This document shows, in pieces, positions 1 to 16,857 of a DNA stretch of 41,165 nt. A model generated the notes under the pieces. It saw only the letters and a list, made by a program, of their open reading frames with translations, was not told the origin of the DNA and searched no databases. This stretch comes from Hallerella sp964501065 (GTDB lineage: Bacteria; Fibrobacterota; Fibrobacteria; Fibrobacterales; Fibrobacteraceae). Location of the stretch: the NCBI GenBank assembly GCA_964501065.1, contig CAZCRF010000019.1, forward strand, positions 1 through 41,165, in the 5' to 3' direction. The stretch's first letter is position 1. Each line of letters begins with the position of its first letter. The translations under genes were made by a program, and so were the position numbers.

Positions 1-43
1 CCGCACGGTCGGCGCCGGCTCCGTAACCGAAATCATCAAGTAA
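1..43 (+). CDS. tuf: Elongation factor Tu, C-terminal end (partial)
   Basis: Only the last 13 codons and a TAA stop are present. They read RTVGAGSVTEIIK, the usual EF-Tu C-terminus (the end of domain 3). EF-Tu is the GTPase that delivers aminoacyl-tRNA to the ribosome. Its place directly before rpmG, tRNA-Trp, secE and nusG matches the common tuf-secE-nusG arrangement, which supports the call despite the short fragment. The start lies outside the window. Confidence 0.9.
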   Translation, partial: RTVGAGSVTEIIK

Positions 44-52
44 GGACACACA

Positions 53-205
53 ATGCCAAGAGAACTCATTACGCTCGAATGCACCGTCTGCCATCAGCGT
101 AACTATGATTGCGACAAAAACAAGCGCCTCCATCCTTCTCGTGTTGAATACAAGAAGTACTGCCGGTTCTGCCGCAAGCATACGGTTCATAAGGAAACCA
201 AGTAA
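53..205 (+). CDS. rpmG: 50S ribosomal protein L33
   Basis: This 50-residue protein starts MPRELITLECTVC, nine bases after the tuf stop, with AAGGA before the ATG. It has two Cys-x-x-Cys pairs (residues 10/13 and 37/40), so it is the zinc-ribbon (C+) form of L33, a small protein of the large ribosomal subunit near the E site. Length and motif spacing fit the family. It sits between tuf and tRNA-Trp and is presumably co-transcribed with them. Confidence 0.95.
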   Translation: MPRELITLECTVCHQRNYDCDKNKRLHPSRVEYKKYCRFCRKHTVHKETK

Positions 206-216
206 GGAAGGTCTTT

Positions 217-289
217 AGGTCGGTAGCTCAATTGGTAGAGTCACGGTCTCCAAAACCGTTGGTTGGGGGTTCGAGTCCCTCCCGACCTG
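217..289 (+). tRNA. tRNA-Trp (anticodon CCA)
   Basis: The 73-base sequence folds as a full cloverleaf. The acceptor stem is AGGTCGG with CCGACCT (217-223 and 282-288), the anticodon stem is ACGGT/ACCGT around the loop CTCCAAA, and the T-arm loop is TTCGAGT. The anticodon is CCA at 250-252, which reads UGG (Trp). The discriminator base is G and the 3' CCA is not encoded. Many bacteria carry tRNA-Trp just before secE, as here. Confidence 0.96.
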
Positions 290-313
290 CTTCCTTTCCT
301 TCGGAGTCATGAT

Positions 314-502
314 ATGCATAAGATTCAGCAATACATCAAAGAAGTCATCCAAGAAATGAAATTGGTCGTATGGCCGACTTGGGAAGAACTCAAAGGTTCG
401 ACTTTGGTTGTAATGCTTTTTAGCGTCATCATGGGTTGCTATATAGCGGCGATTGATTTGGGGCTTTCCTTTCTCGTCGACAAACTGTTGGGACAAGGGT
501 AA
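314..502 (+). CDS. secE: Preprotein translocase subunit SecE
   Basis: This 62-residue protein is the small essential subunit of the SecYEG channel in the inner membrane. It has the short form typical outside enterobacteria: an amphipathic N-terminal helix carrying the conserved VVWPTWEEL stretch (about residues 18-26), then one transmembrane helix (about 29-53). I chose the ATG at 314 because GGAG lies seven bases upstream and because the longer in-frame start at 263 lies inside tRNA-Trp. nusG follows after 3 bases. Confidence 0.95.
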   Translation: MHKIQQYIKEVIQEMKLVVWPTWEELKGSTLVVMLFSVIMGCYIAAIDLGLSFLVDKLLGQG

Positions 503-505
503 ATC

Positions 506-1051
506 ATGGCTATGTTGTGGTACGCTGTCCATACGTTTTCCGGGCAGGAAAGTAAGATTAAAAAGAATCTTGAAATGCTGATCGAGCGCGAGAAGCTTCA
601 AGACAAGTTCGGCCGGATTTTGATTCCGGAACGGACGACTCAATTGGTTGTCCGGGGAAAGCGCAAGTCTGTGACGCAAAAGCTTTTCCCGGCTTATCTG
701 ATTATAGAGATGGAGCTGGACGAGCTCACCCAGCACCTGGTGACGTCTATTCAAGGTGTCACCCATTTTGGAGGAACCAGCCGTCAAAACAAGACGCCGA
801 TTCCTCTGCGTCAGAGCGAGGTCGATAGACTGCTCGGGGTCGAAACCCAAGATTCCGGGCAGGATGTGATCCAGAATCCTTACATTGTCGGGGACAGCGT
901 TTCCATCAAGGATGGGCCGTTCCAGGGCTTTGTCGGTACGGTCGAGGAAATCCTCACGGAGAAGAACAAGCTCCGTGTGATGGTTTCCGTCTTTGGCCGC
1001 CCCACGCCCGTCGAATTGGGCTTCAACCAAGTGGAGTCCGTCTCGGTCTGA
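506..1051 (+). CDS. nusG: Transcription termination/antitermination protein NusG
   Basis: This 181-residue protein has the NGN domain at the N-terminus (WYAVHTFSGQESK, about residues 5-17) and a KOW domain at the C-terminus (VSIKDGPFQGFVGTVEEI, about 131-148). NusG binds the clamp helices of RNA polymerase. It reduces pausing and links the polymerase to Rho or to the ribosome through S10. The length is normal. It begins 3 bases after secE with an AAGGG ribosome site inside the secE end, so the two are probably translationally coupled. Confidence 0.96.
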   Translation: MAMLWYAVHTFSGQESKIKKNLEMLIEREKLQDKFGRILIPERTTQLVVRGKRKSVTQKLFPAYLIIEMELDELTQHLVTSIQGVTHFGGTSRQNKTPIPLRQSEVDRLLGVETQDSGQDVIQNPYIVGDSVSIKDGPFQGFVGTVEEILTEKNKLRVMVSVFGRPTPVELGFNQVESVSV

Positions 1052-1078
1052 TGAAGGTTTCTGAAACGGAGAAATACA

Positions 1079-1504
1079 GTGGCTAAAAAAATAACAGGTT
1101 ACATTAAGCTTCAGATTCCCGGTGGGGCGGCAAATCCGTCGCCTCCGGTTGGTCCTGCTTTGGGTCAAAAGGGCGTGAACATCATGCAGTTCTGCAAAGC
1201 GTTCAATGCTCAGACTCAAAACGAAAAGGGAATGATCATCCCGGTGGTCATTACGGTTTATGCGGACAAGAGCTTCACTTTCATCACGAAAGTCCCTCCT
1301 GTCCCGGTCTTGGTCAAGAAGGCCGCAGGCATTGAGACCGCTTCGGGAGAACCGAACCGTAAAAAGGTCGGCAAGATTACCAAAGCCCAAGTCAAGGAAA
1401 TCGCTGAAAAGAAAATGCCTGACTTGAATACGGTTGACATTGAAGCCGCAATGCGCATGGTTGCGGGCACGGCGCGCTCGATGGGCGTCGATGTTGTCGA
1501 TTAA
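1079..1504 (+). CDS. rplK: 50S ribosomal protein L11
   Basis: This 141-residue protein has the conserved N-terminus KLQIPGGAANPSPPVGPALG and a C-terminal RNA-binding half. L11 forms the GTPase-associated centre with 23S rRNA and the L10-L12 stalk. The start is GTG at 1079, supported by CGGAGA about 7 bases upstream and by the normal L11 N-terminus (M-AKKITGYIKLQ). It lies 27 bases after nusG and 39 before rplA, in the standard L11-L1 order. Confidence 0.96.
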   Translation: MAKKITGYIKLQIPGGAANPSPPVGPALGQKGVNIMQFCKAFNAQTQNEKGMIIPVVITVYADKSFTFITKVPPVPVLVKKAAGIETASGEPNRKKVGKITKAQVKEIAEKKMPDLNTVDIEAAMRMVAGTARSMGVDVVD

Positions 1505-1543
1505 TCAGGCTGACCTTTAACCCTATTTCTGACAGGAAACACC

Positions 1544-2230
1544 ATGTTCAGAGGAAAAAAATATAAGAAATTGGCCGAAGCCTACGACCGTACCCAAGTG
1601 TATGGTCTGGAGCAGGCGCTAGAAATTCTTAAAAAATCCGAGGTGAAGTTCGACCAGACTGTCGAAGTCCACTTCAATCTCGGTGTCGATCCCAAAAATT
1701 CCGAACAAGCAGTCCGTGGCACGGTCGTGCTTCCGAATGGCACTGGTCGCCAAGTCCGGGTTCTCGTGTTCTGCAAGGACAATAATTTCCAAGCGGCGCA
1801 AGATGCCGGAGCCGATTATGTCGGTGGAGCGGACTTGGTCCAGAAAATCCAGGAAGGATGGCTCGAATTCGACGCTGTCGTCGCGACTCCCGACATGATG
1901 CCGGTGATTAGCAAGGTGGCGCGCGTCCTCGGCCCCCGTGGACTCATGCCCAGCCCGAAGTCCGGAACGGTGACGGTCAACGTCGCCCAGACCGTGAAGG
2001 AACTCAAGGCCGGTAAAATCCAATACCGCGTTGACAAGGGTGCGAACATCCATGCGCCGGTCGGCAAGCTTTCGTTCACGATTCCGCAGCTCGTGGAAAA
2101 CACGAAGGCGGTGATTGATTCCGTTATCAAGAACAAGCCGCAGACATCGAAGGGCACTTACATCAAGTCCCTCTTCGTCGCCGCGACGATGACGCCTAGC
2201 TTGAAGCTCGACTTGGCCATTACACGGTAG
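1544..2230 (+). CDS. rplA: 50S ribosomal protein L1
   Basis: This 228-residue protein has normal L1 length. It contains the family signature around VVATPDMMPVISKVARVLGP and GLMPSPKSGTVT (about residues 112-145), which marks the hinge and second domain of L1. L1 binds the mobile L1 stalk of 23S rRNA and helps release E-site tRNA. In many bacteria it also represses translation of its own L11-L1 operon. I did not identify a clear L1-site mimic in the short leader before rplK. Confidence 0.96.
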   Translation: MFRGKKYKKLAEAYDRTQVYGLEQALEILKKSEVKFDQTVEVHFNLGVDPKNSEQAVRGTVVLPNGTGRQVRVLVFCKDNNFQAAQDAGADYVGGADLVQKIQEGWLEFDAVVATPDMMPVISKVARVLGPRGLMPSPKSGTVTVNVAQTVKELKAGKIQYRVDKGANIHAPVGKLSFTIPQLVENTKAVIDSVIKNKPQTSKGTYIKSLFVAATMTPSLKLDLAITR

Positions 2231-2240
2231 GAGATAGACA

Positions 2241-2756
2241 ATGAAAGCTGTAGTTAAAAAACAACAGAAAGTTGACTCTCTCGTCAAGGACTTTGAAGGC
2301 GCGGCGTCAATATTCCTTCTCAACTACGAGAAGATTCCCGTTGAACTCGACAACAAGCTCCGGAAGGCTCTCAGGGCGAAGGACATCAAGTATGTCGCCG
2401 TGAAGAACACCCTTTTGAAGAAGGTCTTCGAGAAAATGAACATTTCCGGCTTGGACAAGGCTCTGGTCGGCGCCACATCCGTGATGGTTGGCCCGGCTGA
2501 CGATCCTATCGCCCCGGCTCGCGAAATCGAAGCCTTCCACAAGGACAATCCGGACTTCCTCGTCTCGAAGAGCATTTATTTGGAAAATGCCGTCAGACCG
2601 GGTTCCGATGTCGTCGAACTCTCCAAGATTCCCGACCGCCAAGGCATGCTTGCCCAATTGGTCGCCATCATTCTTGGACCGGGTTCCACCATTGCGAGCC
2701 AAATCAAGTCCCTCACGGAAAAACTGGAAAAGGAAGAGGCCGGGGCTACCGCCTGA
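2241..2756 (+). CDS. rplJ: 50S ribosomal protein L10
   Basis: This 171-residue protein has the N-terminal rRNA-binding region (LVKDFEGAASIFLLNYEKI) and a C-terminal helix that holds the L7/L12 dimers. It begins only 10 bases after rplA, with AGGAGATAG before the ATG. There is therefore no room for the long L10 leader that controls rplJL translation in enterobacteria, and any L10 autoregulation must act elsewhere. rplL follows after 60 bases. Confidence 0.95.
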   Translation: MKAVVKKQQKVDSLVKDFEGAASIFLLNYEKIPVELDNKLRKALRAKDIKYVAVKNTLLKKVFEKMNISGLDKALVGATSVMVGPADDPIAPAREIEAFHKDNPDFLVSKSIYLENAVRPGSDVVELSKIPDRQGMLAQLVAIILGPGSTIASQIKSLTEKLEKEEAGATA

Positions 2757-2816
2757 TTCCACAACACAACCACTCACAAACAACTTTTCAAAACGGAATA
2801 ACTGGAGAAAAACATC

Positions 2817-3185
2817 ATGGCAACAGATATCAAGGCTATTGGTGATCAAATCGCGGGTCTCACCCTTCTCGAAGCCAAGCAATTGGCGGACTACCTCAAG
2901 GAAGCGCATGGCATTGAAGCCGCTGCCGGTGGCGTTGTCGTCGCTGCGGCTGCCGCTGCTCCGGCTGAAGAAAAGACCGAATTCGATGTCGTGCTTGCGG
3001 AATGCGGGCCGAACAAGATGCAGGTTCTCAAGGCTGTTCGCGCCATCACCGGTCTTGGCTTGAAGGAAGCCAAGGAAATGGTTGAAAAGGCCGACAGCGT
3101 GGTCAAGGAAGCCGCTCCGAAGGCTGATGCTGAAAAGATGAAGAAGGATCTCGAAGACCTTGGTGCCAAGGTCGTTCTGAAGTAA
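2817..3185 (+). CDS. rplL: 50S ribosomal protein L7/L12
   Basis: This 122-residue acidic protein has a dimerising N-terminal domain, an Ala-rich flexible hinge (VVVAAAAAAPAEE, about residues 40-52) and a C-terminal domain with the conserved KMQVLKAVRAITGLGLKEAK. It is the multi-copy stalk protein that recruits translation GTPases. GGAG sits about nine bases before the ATG. The next gene is rpoB, separated by 102 bases that contain an attenuator-like hairpin. Confidence 0.96.
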   Translation: MATDIKAIGDQIAGLTLLEAKQLADYLKEAHGIEAAAGGVVVAAAAAAPAEEKTEFDVVLAECGPNKMQVLKAVRAITGLGLKEAKEMVEKADSVVKEAAPKADAEKMKKDLEDLGAKVVLK

Positions 3186-3210
3186 TGCCTTCCATTCGTT
3201 AATTCGAATA

Positions 3211-3251
3211 CGCCAAATGCCTGCACGCTTGTGTGGGCTTTTGGTGTTTTT
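3211..3251 (+). terminator. Attenuator-like hairpin between rplL and rpoB
   Basis: The arms at 3211-3226 and 3231-3246 pair over 16 positions with one T-T mismatch and a few G-T pairs. The loop is four bases, and five T residues follow (3247-3251). This has the form of a Rho-independent terminator, but it stands inside the operon 36 bases before rpoB. Partial termination between rplL and rpoB is known in E. coli, where it gives more ribosomal protein than polymerase mRNA. That this hairpin acts the same way is inference. Confidence 0.75.
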
Positions 3252-3287
3252 CCATGTTCAAGGTTTTTCACTGGATGAGGTTTTTCA

Positions 3288-7664
<4,377 letters not shown>

Positions 7665-7665
7665 T

Positions 7666-12156
<4,491 letters not shown>

Positions 12157-12170
12157 ATCGGGTGGTAAAC

Positions 12171-12198
12171 TTGAAATTATTCGAAAAAGAACTATATT
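12171..12198 (+). promoter_or_regulatory. Putative promoter of rpsL-rpsG
   Basis: TTGAAA (12171-12176) and TATATT (12193-12198) are separated by 16 bases and lie 30 bases before the rpsL ATG, in the 71-base gap after rpoC. The match to the sigma-70 consensus is good. It suggests rpsL-rpsG can be transcribed apart from rpoBC. No terminator is seen between rpoC and this promoter, so read-through is also likely. Confidence 0.6.
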
Positions 12199-12227
12199 TG
12201 GACTTCCAAAATTAGGGAAAAGAAAAA

Positions 12228-12611
12228 ATGCCAACTATACAACAGCTCGTCCGCAAGGGCCGCGAAAAAATCCTCAACAGAACCGCTTCGCCGGCTCTGA
12301 AACAAAGTCCGCAAAAGCGCGGAGTCTGCACCCGTGTCTATACGACTACGCCGAAGAAGCCGAACTCCGCCCTTCGCAAGATTGCGCGTGTCCGCCTTTC
12401 CAATAAAATGGAAGTGACCGCCTACATTCCGGGAGAAGGACACAACCTCCAGGAACACTCGATTGTCCTCATCCGTGGCGGTCGTGTCAAGGATGTTCCG
12501 GGCGTCCGCTACCACATCATTCGCGGAACTCTCGACACCCAGGCGGTGAACGGCCGCAACCAAGCTCGCTCCAAGTACGGCGTCAAGAGAAAGGCTCCGG
12601 CAAAGAAGTAA
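12228..12611 (+). CDS. rpsL: 30S ribosomal protein S12
   Basis: This 127-residue protein begins MPTIQQLVRKGR. It carries the decoding-centre loops TTTPKKPNSALRKIARVRL and VKDVPGVRYHIIRG, where streptomycin-resistance changes map in other bacteria. The lysines at those positions are the common ones. S12 monitors codon-anticodon pairing. rpsG follows after 12 bases. fusA and tuf, which complete the str operon in many bacteria, do not follow. Confidence 0.97.
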   Translation: MPTIQQLVRKGREKILNRTASPALKQSPQKRGVCTRVYTTTPKKPNSALRKIARVRLSNKMEVTAYIPGEGHNLQEHSIVLIRGGRVKDVPGVRYHIIRGTLDTQAVNGRNQARSKYGVKRKAPAKK

Positions 12612-12623
12612 AGGAAAGGCACT

Positions 12624-13100
12624 ATGTCTAGAAGAAGAAAGACCATTCACAAGCACACTATCCCGGATCCGCGCTATCATTCTGTCCTCATCACGGAGCT
12701 GATTGGCGTCGTCCTCAAAGAAGGCAAGAAGACGATTGCGGAACAGATTGTCTATACGGCTCTCGAAACGTTGGGCAAGAAGGTGGAGGGCGAAGGTTCT
12801 CCTCTTGAAAAGTTCGAAGAATGCCTGGAGAACATCAAGCCGCGCTTGGAAGTGAAGTCTCGCCGCGTCGGCGGTGCGAACTACCAAGTTCCGATGGAGG
12901 TCGCCCCGGATCGCGCCAAGGCTCTGGCTCTCCGTTGGTTGCTCGATGCCGCCCGCAAGCGCAATGAGCCGAACATGGCCGAGCGTTTGGCTGCGGAACT
13001 TGTCGCCGCGAAGAACAACGAAGGCAACGCAGTCCGCAAGAAACAGGATGTGCACAAGATGGCCGAAGCGAACCGCGCCTTTGCACACTTCCGCTTCTAA
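12624..13100 (+). CDS. rpsG: 30S ribosomal protein S7
   Basis: This 158-residue protein begins MSRRRKTIHKHTIPDPRYHS. It has the family blocks ENIKPRLEVKSRRVGGANYQVP and ALRWLLDAARKR (the second about residues 101-112). S7 nucleates assembly of the 30S head and contacts E-site tRNA. It starts 12 bases after rpsL with an AGGAAAGG ribosome site and is followed by a strong terminator, so it ends the transcription unit. Confidence 0.97.
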   Translation: MSRRRKTIHKHTIPDPRYHSVLITELIGVVLKEGKKTIAEQIVYTALETLGKKVEGEGSPLEKFEECLENIKPRLEVKSRRVGGANYQVPMEVAPDRAKALALRWLLDAARKRNEPNMAERLAAELVAAKNNEGNAVRKKQDVHKMAEANRAFAHFRF

Positions 13101-13124
13101 TCCCCTCGATCCTTTGTTTTGGAG

Positions 13125-13154
13125 AAAGCCTCGCGTTTTGGCGAGGCTTTTTTT
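13125..13154 (+). terminator. Rho-independent terminator after rpsG
   Basis: A perfect 10-bp stem (AAAGCCTCGC with GCGAGGCTTT) closes a six-base loop and runs into a T tract. It ends the ribosomal/polymerase block and could also serve weakly for tmk on the other strand. I see nothing else in the remaining bases up to 13256. Confidence 0.9.
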
Positions 13155-13256
13155 GTGCCAGGGACGTTTTTGAAGAGGAAGTTCCATCCCCGTCGAGTAT
13201 TCATGGCGCATTTACGGATGGTCGCCCCAACGGCGAAGTCGGCCATTTATTGCTGA

Positions 13257-13886
13257 TTACAGGCGGTTTAGGACTTGTTCCCAAATGTCATCGAAGACGG
13301 CTTCCGGGGAGCGGTCGGCTTTCACCAGGGCGGTGATTTCCGGATGGTTTTGGGCGATGGCTCTGTAGCCTTTTTGCACCCGTTCAAAGAAATCCCTTCT
13401 TTCGCTTTCCATTCGGTCGGGCGCCGCGCCGCGATTCTTCATCCGCAATTGGCTGCGCTCCACGGAAATGTCCAAAATGGCGGTGAATGCCGGGAAACAG
13501 TCGCCGCAGGTGATTTCCGTCAGGCGTTCGACGAGAGAGGGGGCGATTTTTCGGCCGTATCCTTGGTAGGCCAAGGTGCTCCAGGCGAAACGGTCGGCGA
13601 TGACGACTTTCCCGGCGGCCAATGCTGGCTTCACGATTTCCGCGATGACTTGAGCACGGGCTGCGTTGTAAAGGAGAAGCTCCGTCTTGTCGTCCATGAC
13701 GCCTTTGTAGGCGGGGTTCAATAGGATTTCCCGGATGCTTTCCGAAATCTTCGCCCCGCCCGGTTCGCGGAGCTTGACGACTTCAAAGCCTTCCCGTCCG
13801 ATTCGGTCGGCGAGCTTTTCCAATTGCGTCGTCTTGCCCGAGCCGTCGATTCCTTCGAGGCTGAAGAAGTGTCTGGCCGTTTGCAT
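13257..13886 (-). CDS. tmk: Thymidylate kinase
   Basis: This 209-residue protein phosphorylates dTMP to dTDP. It has the P-loop EGIDGSGKTT (residues 11-20), the substrate motif ADRFAWSTLAYQGYGR, and a LID region with RMKNRGAAPDRMESERRDFF. Length is normal for the family. I chose the ATG at 13886: the open frame continues upstream across the secA end, but homology starts at MQTARHFFSLEG. The ATG lies 2 bases after the secA stop and has no clear ribosome site of its own, so translation is probably coupled to secA. Confidence 0.93.
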   Translation of the reverse strand: MQTARHFFSLEGIDGSGKTTQLEKLADRIGREGFEVVKLREPGGAKISESIREILLNPAYKGVMDDKTELLLYNAARAQVIAEIVKPALAAGKVVIADRFAWSTLAYQGYGRKIAPSLVERLTEITCGDCFPAFTAILDISVERSQLRMKNRGAAPDRMESERRDFFERVQKGYRAIAQNHPEITALVKADRSPEAVFDDIWEQVLNRL

Positions 13887-13888
13887 CG

Positions 13889-16768
13889 TCAGCCGAGGTT
13901 CTTCCCGTGGCACTTTTTGAACTTGAGTCCCGAACCGCACCAGCAGGGATCGTTCCGCCCGAGCTTCGGGTGGTCGTTCCGCACGGGCGCTCCCGGAATG
14001 TGGCGGCGCAGCGGTTGGGGGCGGGTGCCCGGCAAGGCGGACGACGGGATGACGTTCGATTCGGGCTTTTCCGGTCGAGCCTCTTCCGAGGAAAGTTCTT
14101 TTTTGCCCAAATTGCCTTCCAATGCGGATTCGTTTTCTTTCGCATTGTCGCTTGTCTGCTGCGGTGCCTGCGGACGCGGGATTTTCTTCAACTGTTCCGG
14201 CGCGACGGACATTCCGTTTTGCAACTGGATGCGGATGTTCAGAATGCGTTGGGCGGTCATCAGGGCGATGTCGTCGAGGCACTTTTGGAACATTGTGAAG
14301 GCCTGGTTCTTGTACATCACCAGGGGATCCTTTTGCGCGTAGCCTTGGAAGCGGATGGCGTCCTTCAGCTGGTCCATCGCGTAAAGGTTGTCTTTCCAAT
14401 GTTGGTCAATCGTGTAGAGGAGAATGCGACGTTCGAGTCCGCGGAAGTCGTTCTCGGGGATGATTTCCGAAAGCTTGTCGTACTTCGCCTTGCAGAGTGC
14501 GATGACTTCGTCTAGGACTTGATCCGGAGTCGCCTTGGCGCGTTCCTCTTCCGACGGGTTGAATTCAACGGCGAAGCTCAGCTTGACCGCCGTGATGAGG
14601 CCTTCCCAATTCCATTCGTCGGCGAAACGGCTCTTGCCGACGAACGGGGAAATTTTGATGTCGCAAGCGTCCTGGATGTTGTTCCAAATGTCCTTGCTCA
14701 CGTCGTCGCCGTTCAGGATTTTGCGGCGCAGCCCGTAAATCACCTTGCGCTGCTCGTTCATCACGTTGTCGTAGTCGAGCAAGTATTTGCGGGTGTCGAA
14801 GCTCTGGTTCTCCACGCGCTTCTGGGCGCTGCGGATGGAACGGGAAACAATCGGGTGCGTGATGACTTCGTCGTCGCCGATGCCGAAGCGCGTCATCAGC
14901 TGCTTGACGTTGTTCCCGCCGAAGATGCGCATCAAGTCGTCATCCAGGGAGAGGAAGTATTGGGAAGAGCCCGGGTCTCCTTGACGCCCGGCGCGTCCGC
15001 GGAGCTGGTTGTCGATGCGGCGGCTTTCGTGGCGTTCCGTGCCGAGCACGTGCAAGCCTCCGAGTTCCTTGACGCCCGGTCCCAGCACGATGTCCGTTCC
15101 GCGACCCGCCATGTTCGTCGCTACGGTCACCTTCCCCTTGTATCCGGCGAATTGGATGATTTCCGCTTCTCGGCTGTGGTTCTTTGCGTTCAAGACGTCG
15201 TGGGGGATGCCCTCTTTCACCAGAAGTTGATGCATCTTTTCCGAGCGTTCCACGGAAGCCGTGCCGACGAGGAGGGGCTGGCCTTTTTCGTGGCGCGCCT
15301 TGATTTCCTTCACGATGGCGTTCCACTTGGCGTTTTCCGTCTTGTACACCAAGTCCTGCATGTCGTTGCGGATGCAGGGCTTGTTCGTGGGAATCACCCA
15401 GGTGTTCATGTTGTAGATTTTGACGAATTCCGTCGCTTCCGTTTCGGCGGTGCCGGTCATGCCGGAGAGCTTCTTGTACATGCGGAAGTAGTTTTGGAAG
15501 GTGATTGTCGCCAAGGTCTGGTTCTCGCGGCGGATGGGGACGCCTTCCTTCGCTTCAATCGACTGGTGGATGCCGTCCGAATAGCGGCGACCTTCCATGA
15601 GGCGTCCCGTGTTTTCGTCGACAATCACGACTTCGCCGTCGCGGACGATGTAATCCCTGTCGCGCAAGAAGAGGTTTTGCGCCTTCAACGCCTGGCTGAT
15701 GAAGTGCACCCATTCGGCGTGTTCGCCGTAAAGGTTCGTGAAGCCCATCAGTTGTTCCACGTGGTTCGTCCCGCGTTCGGTGAGCTGCACCTGACGATCC
15801 TTTTCGTCAACCGTGTAATCCTTGCCCTTGACGAGCTGCGAAACGAGAGTGCGCGCCTTCTGGTATTTGTCCGTGGCGTCTTCTGCGGGCCCGCTGATGA
15901 TGAGCGGCGTACGCGCTTCGTCGATCAAGATGGAGTCCACTTCGTCGACGATGCAGAAGTTCGGTTCGCGCTGCACCACTTCTTGCGGATCCACCGCCAT
16001 GTTGTCGCGGAGATAGTCGAAGCCGAATTCGTTGTTCGTCCCGTAAGTGACGTCGGAGTTGTAGCTTTCCCGGCGCTGTTCCGCGTTCAGCCCATGGACA
16101 ATCAGCCCCACGGACAGCCCGAGGAACTTGTAGACGAAACCCATCTGCTTTGCGTCGCGCCCGGCCAGGTAATCGTTCACGGTGACGACGTGGACGCCCT
16201 TGCCGGAAAGGCCGTTCAAATAGACCGGGCAGACGGCGGCGAGGGTCTTTCCTTCGCCTGTCGCCATTTCGGCGATTGCGCCTTCATGCAGGACGAGACC
16301 GCCGATCAGCTGCACGTCGAACGGGAGCATTCGGAATGGCTTGACCGATTCCGGGTAAAGTTCCCGCATCTTGGCGTAGAACTTCGCCGGCAGGTAAATT
16401 TCCCATTCCGGGGTCTCCGCTTCGAGCTTGGACTTGGCCGTTTCGACGGCGGTGAGGATTTCCGGGTCTTCGCCCAAGGCGGAAAAGTCGAAACCGTATT
16501 CGGGCTTGAAGGCGTTGAACATGCCGAGTCGGCGGTCGCAAGCTTCCTGGCAGACGGCGAAGGCTTCGATTTTGATGTCTTCGAGGCTTTTCCCGGCCTT
16601 CAGGGCTTCGCGGAATTCGGCGGATTTGGCGGCGAGGGCTTCGTCGTCGAGGCCTTCCAATTTTTTACGGGCTTCGTGTATTTGCGAAATCACCGGGCGA
16701 AGCGATTTGACCTTGCGTTCGTGCGGAGTGCCGAAGACTTTGTGAAGCAGCGAGTCGATGATGCTCAT
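13889..16768 (-). CDS. secA: Protein translocase ATPase subunit SecA
   Basis: This 959-residue SecA is the ATPase motor that pushes preproteins through SecYEG. Visible parts in order are the Walker A motif MATGEGKTLA (about residue 168), the DEAD-like box VDEVDSILIDEARTPLIISG (about 273), the GTASVERSE helicase region, RGTDI and GRAGRQGDPG. At the end is a zinc-binding SEC-C tail with GRNDPCWCGSGLKFKKCH. That tail is preceded by a low-complexity Pro/Arg/Glu linker. The gene is monocistronic or forms a pair with tmk. Confidence 0.97.
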   Translation of the reverse strand: MSIIDSLLHKVFGTPHERKVKSLRPVISQIHEARKKLEGLDDEALAAKSAEFREALKAGKSLEDIKIEAFAVCQEACDRRLGMFNAFKPEYGFDFSALGEDPEILTAVETAKSKLEAETPEWEIYLPAKFYAKMRELYPESVKPFRMLPFDVQLIGGLVLHEGAIAEMATGEGKTLAAVCPVYLNGLSGKGVHVVTVNDYLAGRDAKQMGFVYKFLGLSVGLIVHGLNAEQRRESYNSDVTYGTNNEFGFDYLRDNMAVDPQEVVQREPNFCIVDEVDSILIDEARTPLIISGPAEDATDKYQKARTLVSQLVKGKDYTVDEKDRQVQLTERGTNHVEQLMGFTNLYGEHAEWVHFISQALKAQNLFLRDRDYIVRDGEVVIVDENTGRLMEGRRYSDGIHQSIEAKEGVPIRRENQTLATITFQNYFRMYKKLSGMTGTAETEATEFVKIYNMNTWVIPTNKPCIRNDMQDLVYKTENAKWNAIVKEIKARHEKGQPLLVGTASVERSEKMHQLLVKEGIPHDVLNAKNHSREAEIIQFAGYKGKVTVATNMAGRGTDIVLGPGVKELGGLHVLGTERHESRRIDNQLRGRAGRQGDPGSSQYFLSLDDDLMRIFGGNNVKQLMTRFGIGDDEVITHPIVSRSIRSAQKRVENQSFDTRKYLLDYDNVMNEQRKVIYGLRRKILNGDDVSKDIWNNIQDACDIKISPFVGKSRFADEWNWEGLITAVKLSFAVEFNPSEEERAKATPDQVLDEVIALCKAKYDKLSEIIPENDFRGLERRILLYTIDQHWKDNLYAMDQLKDAIRFQGYAQKDPLVMYKNQAFTMFQKCLDDIALMTAQRILNIRIQLQNGMSVAPEQLKKIPRPQAPQQTSDNAKENESALEGNLGKKELSSEEARPEKPESNVIPSSALPGTRPQPLRRHIPGAPVRNDHPKLGRNDPCWCGSGLKFKKCHGKNLG

Positions 16769-16857
16769 AGACGTGAAAATCCTTTTTAAAATTCGGCATT
16801 AAATTAGAAAAATTCCCCCGCGCAAAGGATTTTGGGGTTGGAGTCGAGCCGTTTGCG

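Noticed and set aside
2231..2240. L10-binding leader before rplJ
   Set aside because: Only 10 bases separate rplA and rplJ, so a separate L10 leader cannot be present there.
14519..16789. Long plus-strand open frame of 756 codons
   Set aside because: It is antisense to secA. Its composition follows codon shadowing of secA and it has no recognisable motif or ribosome site.
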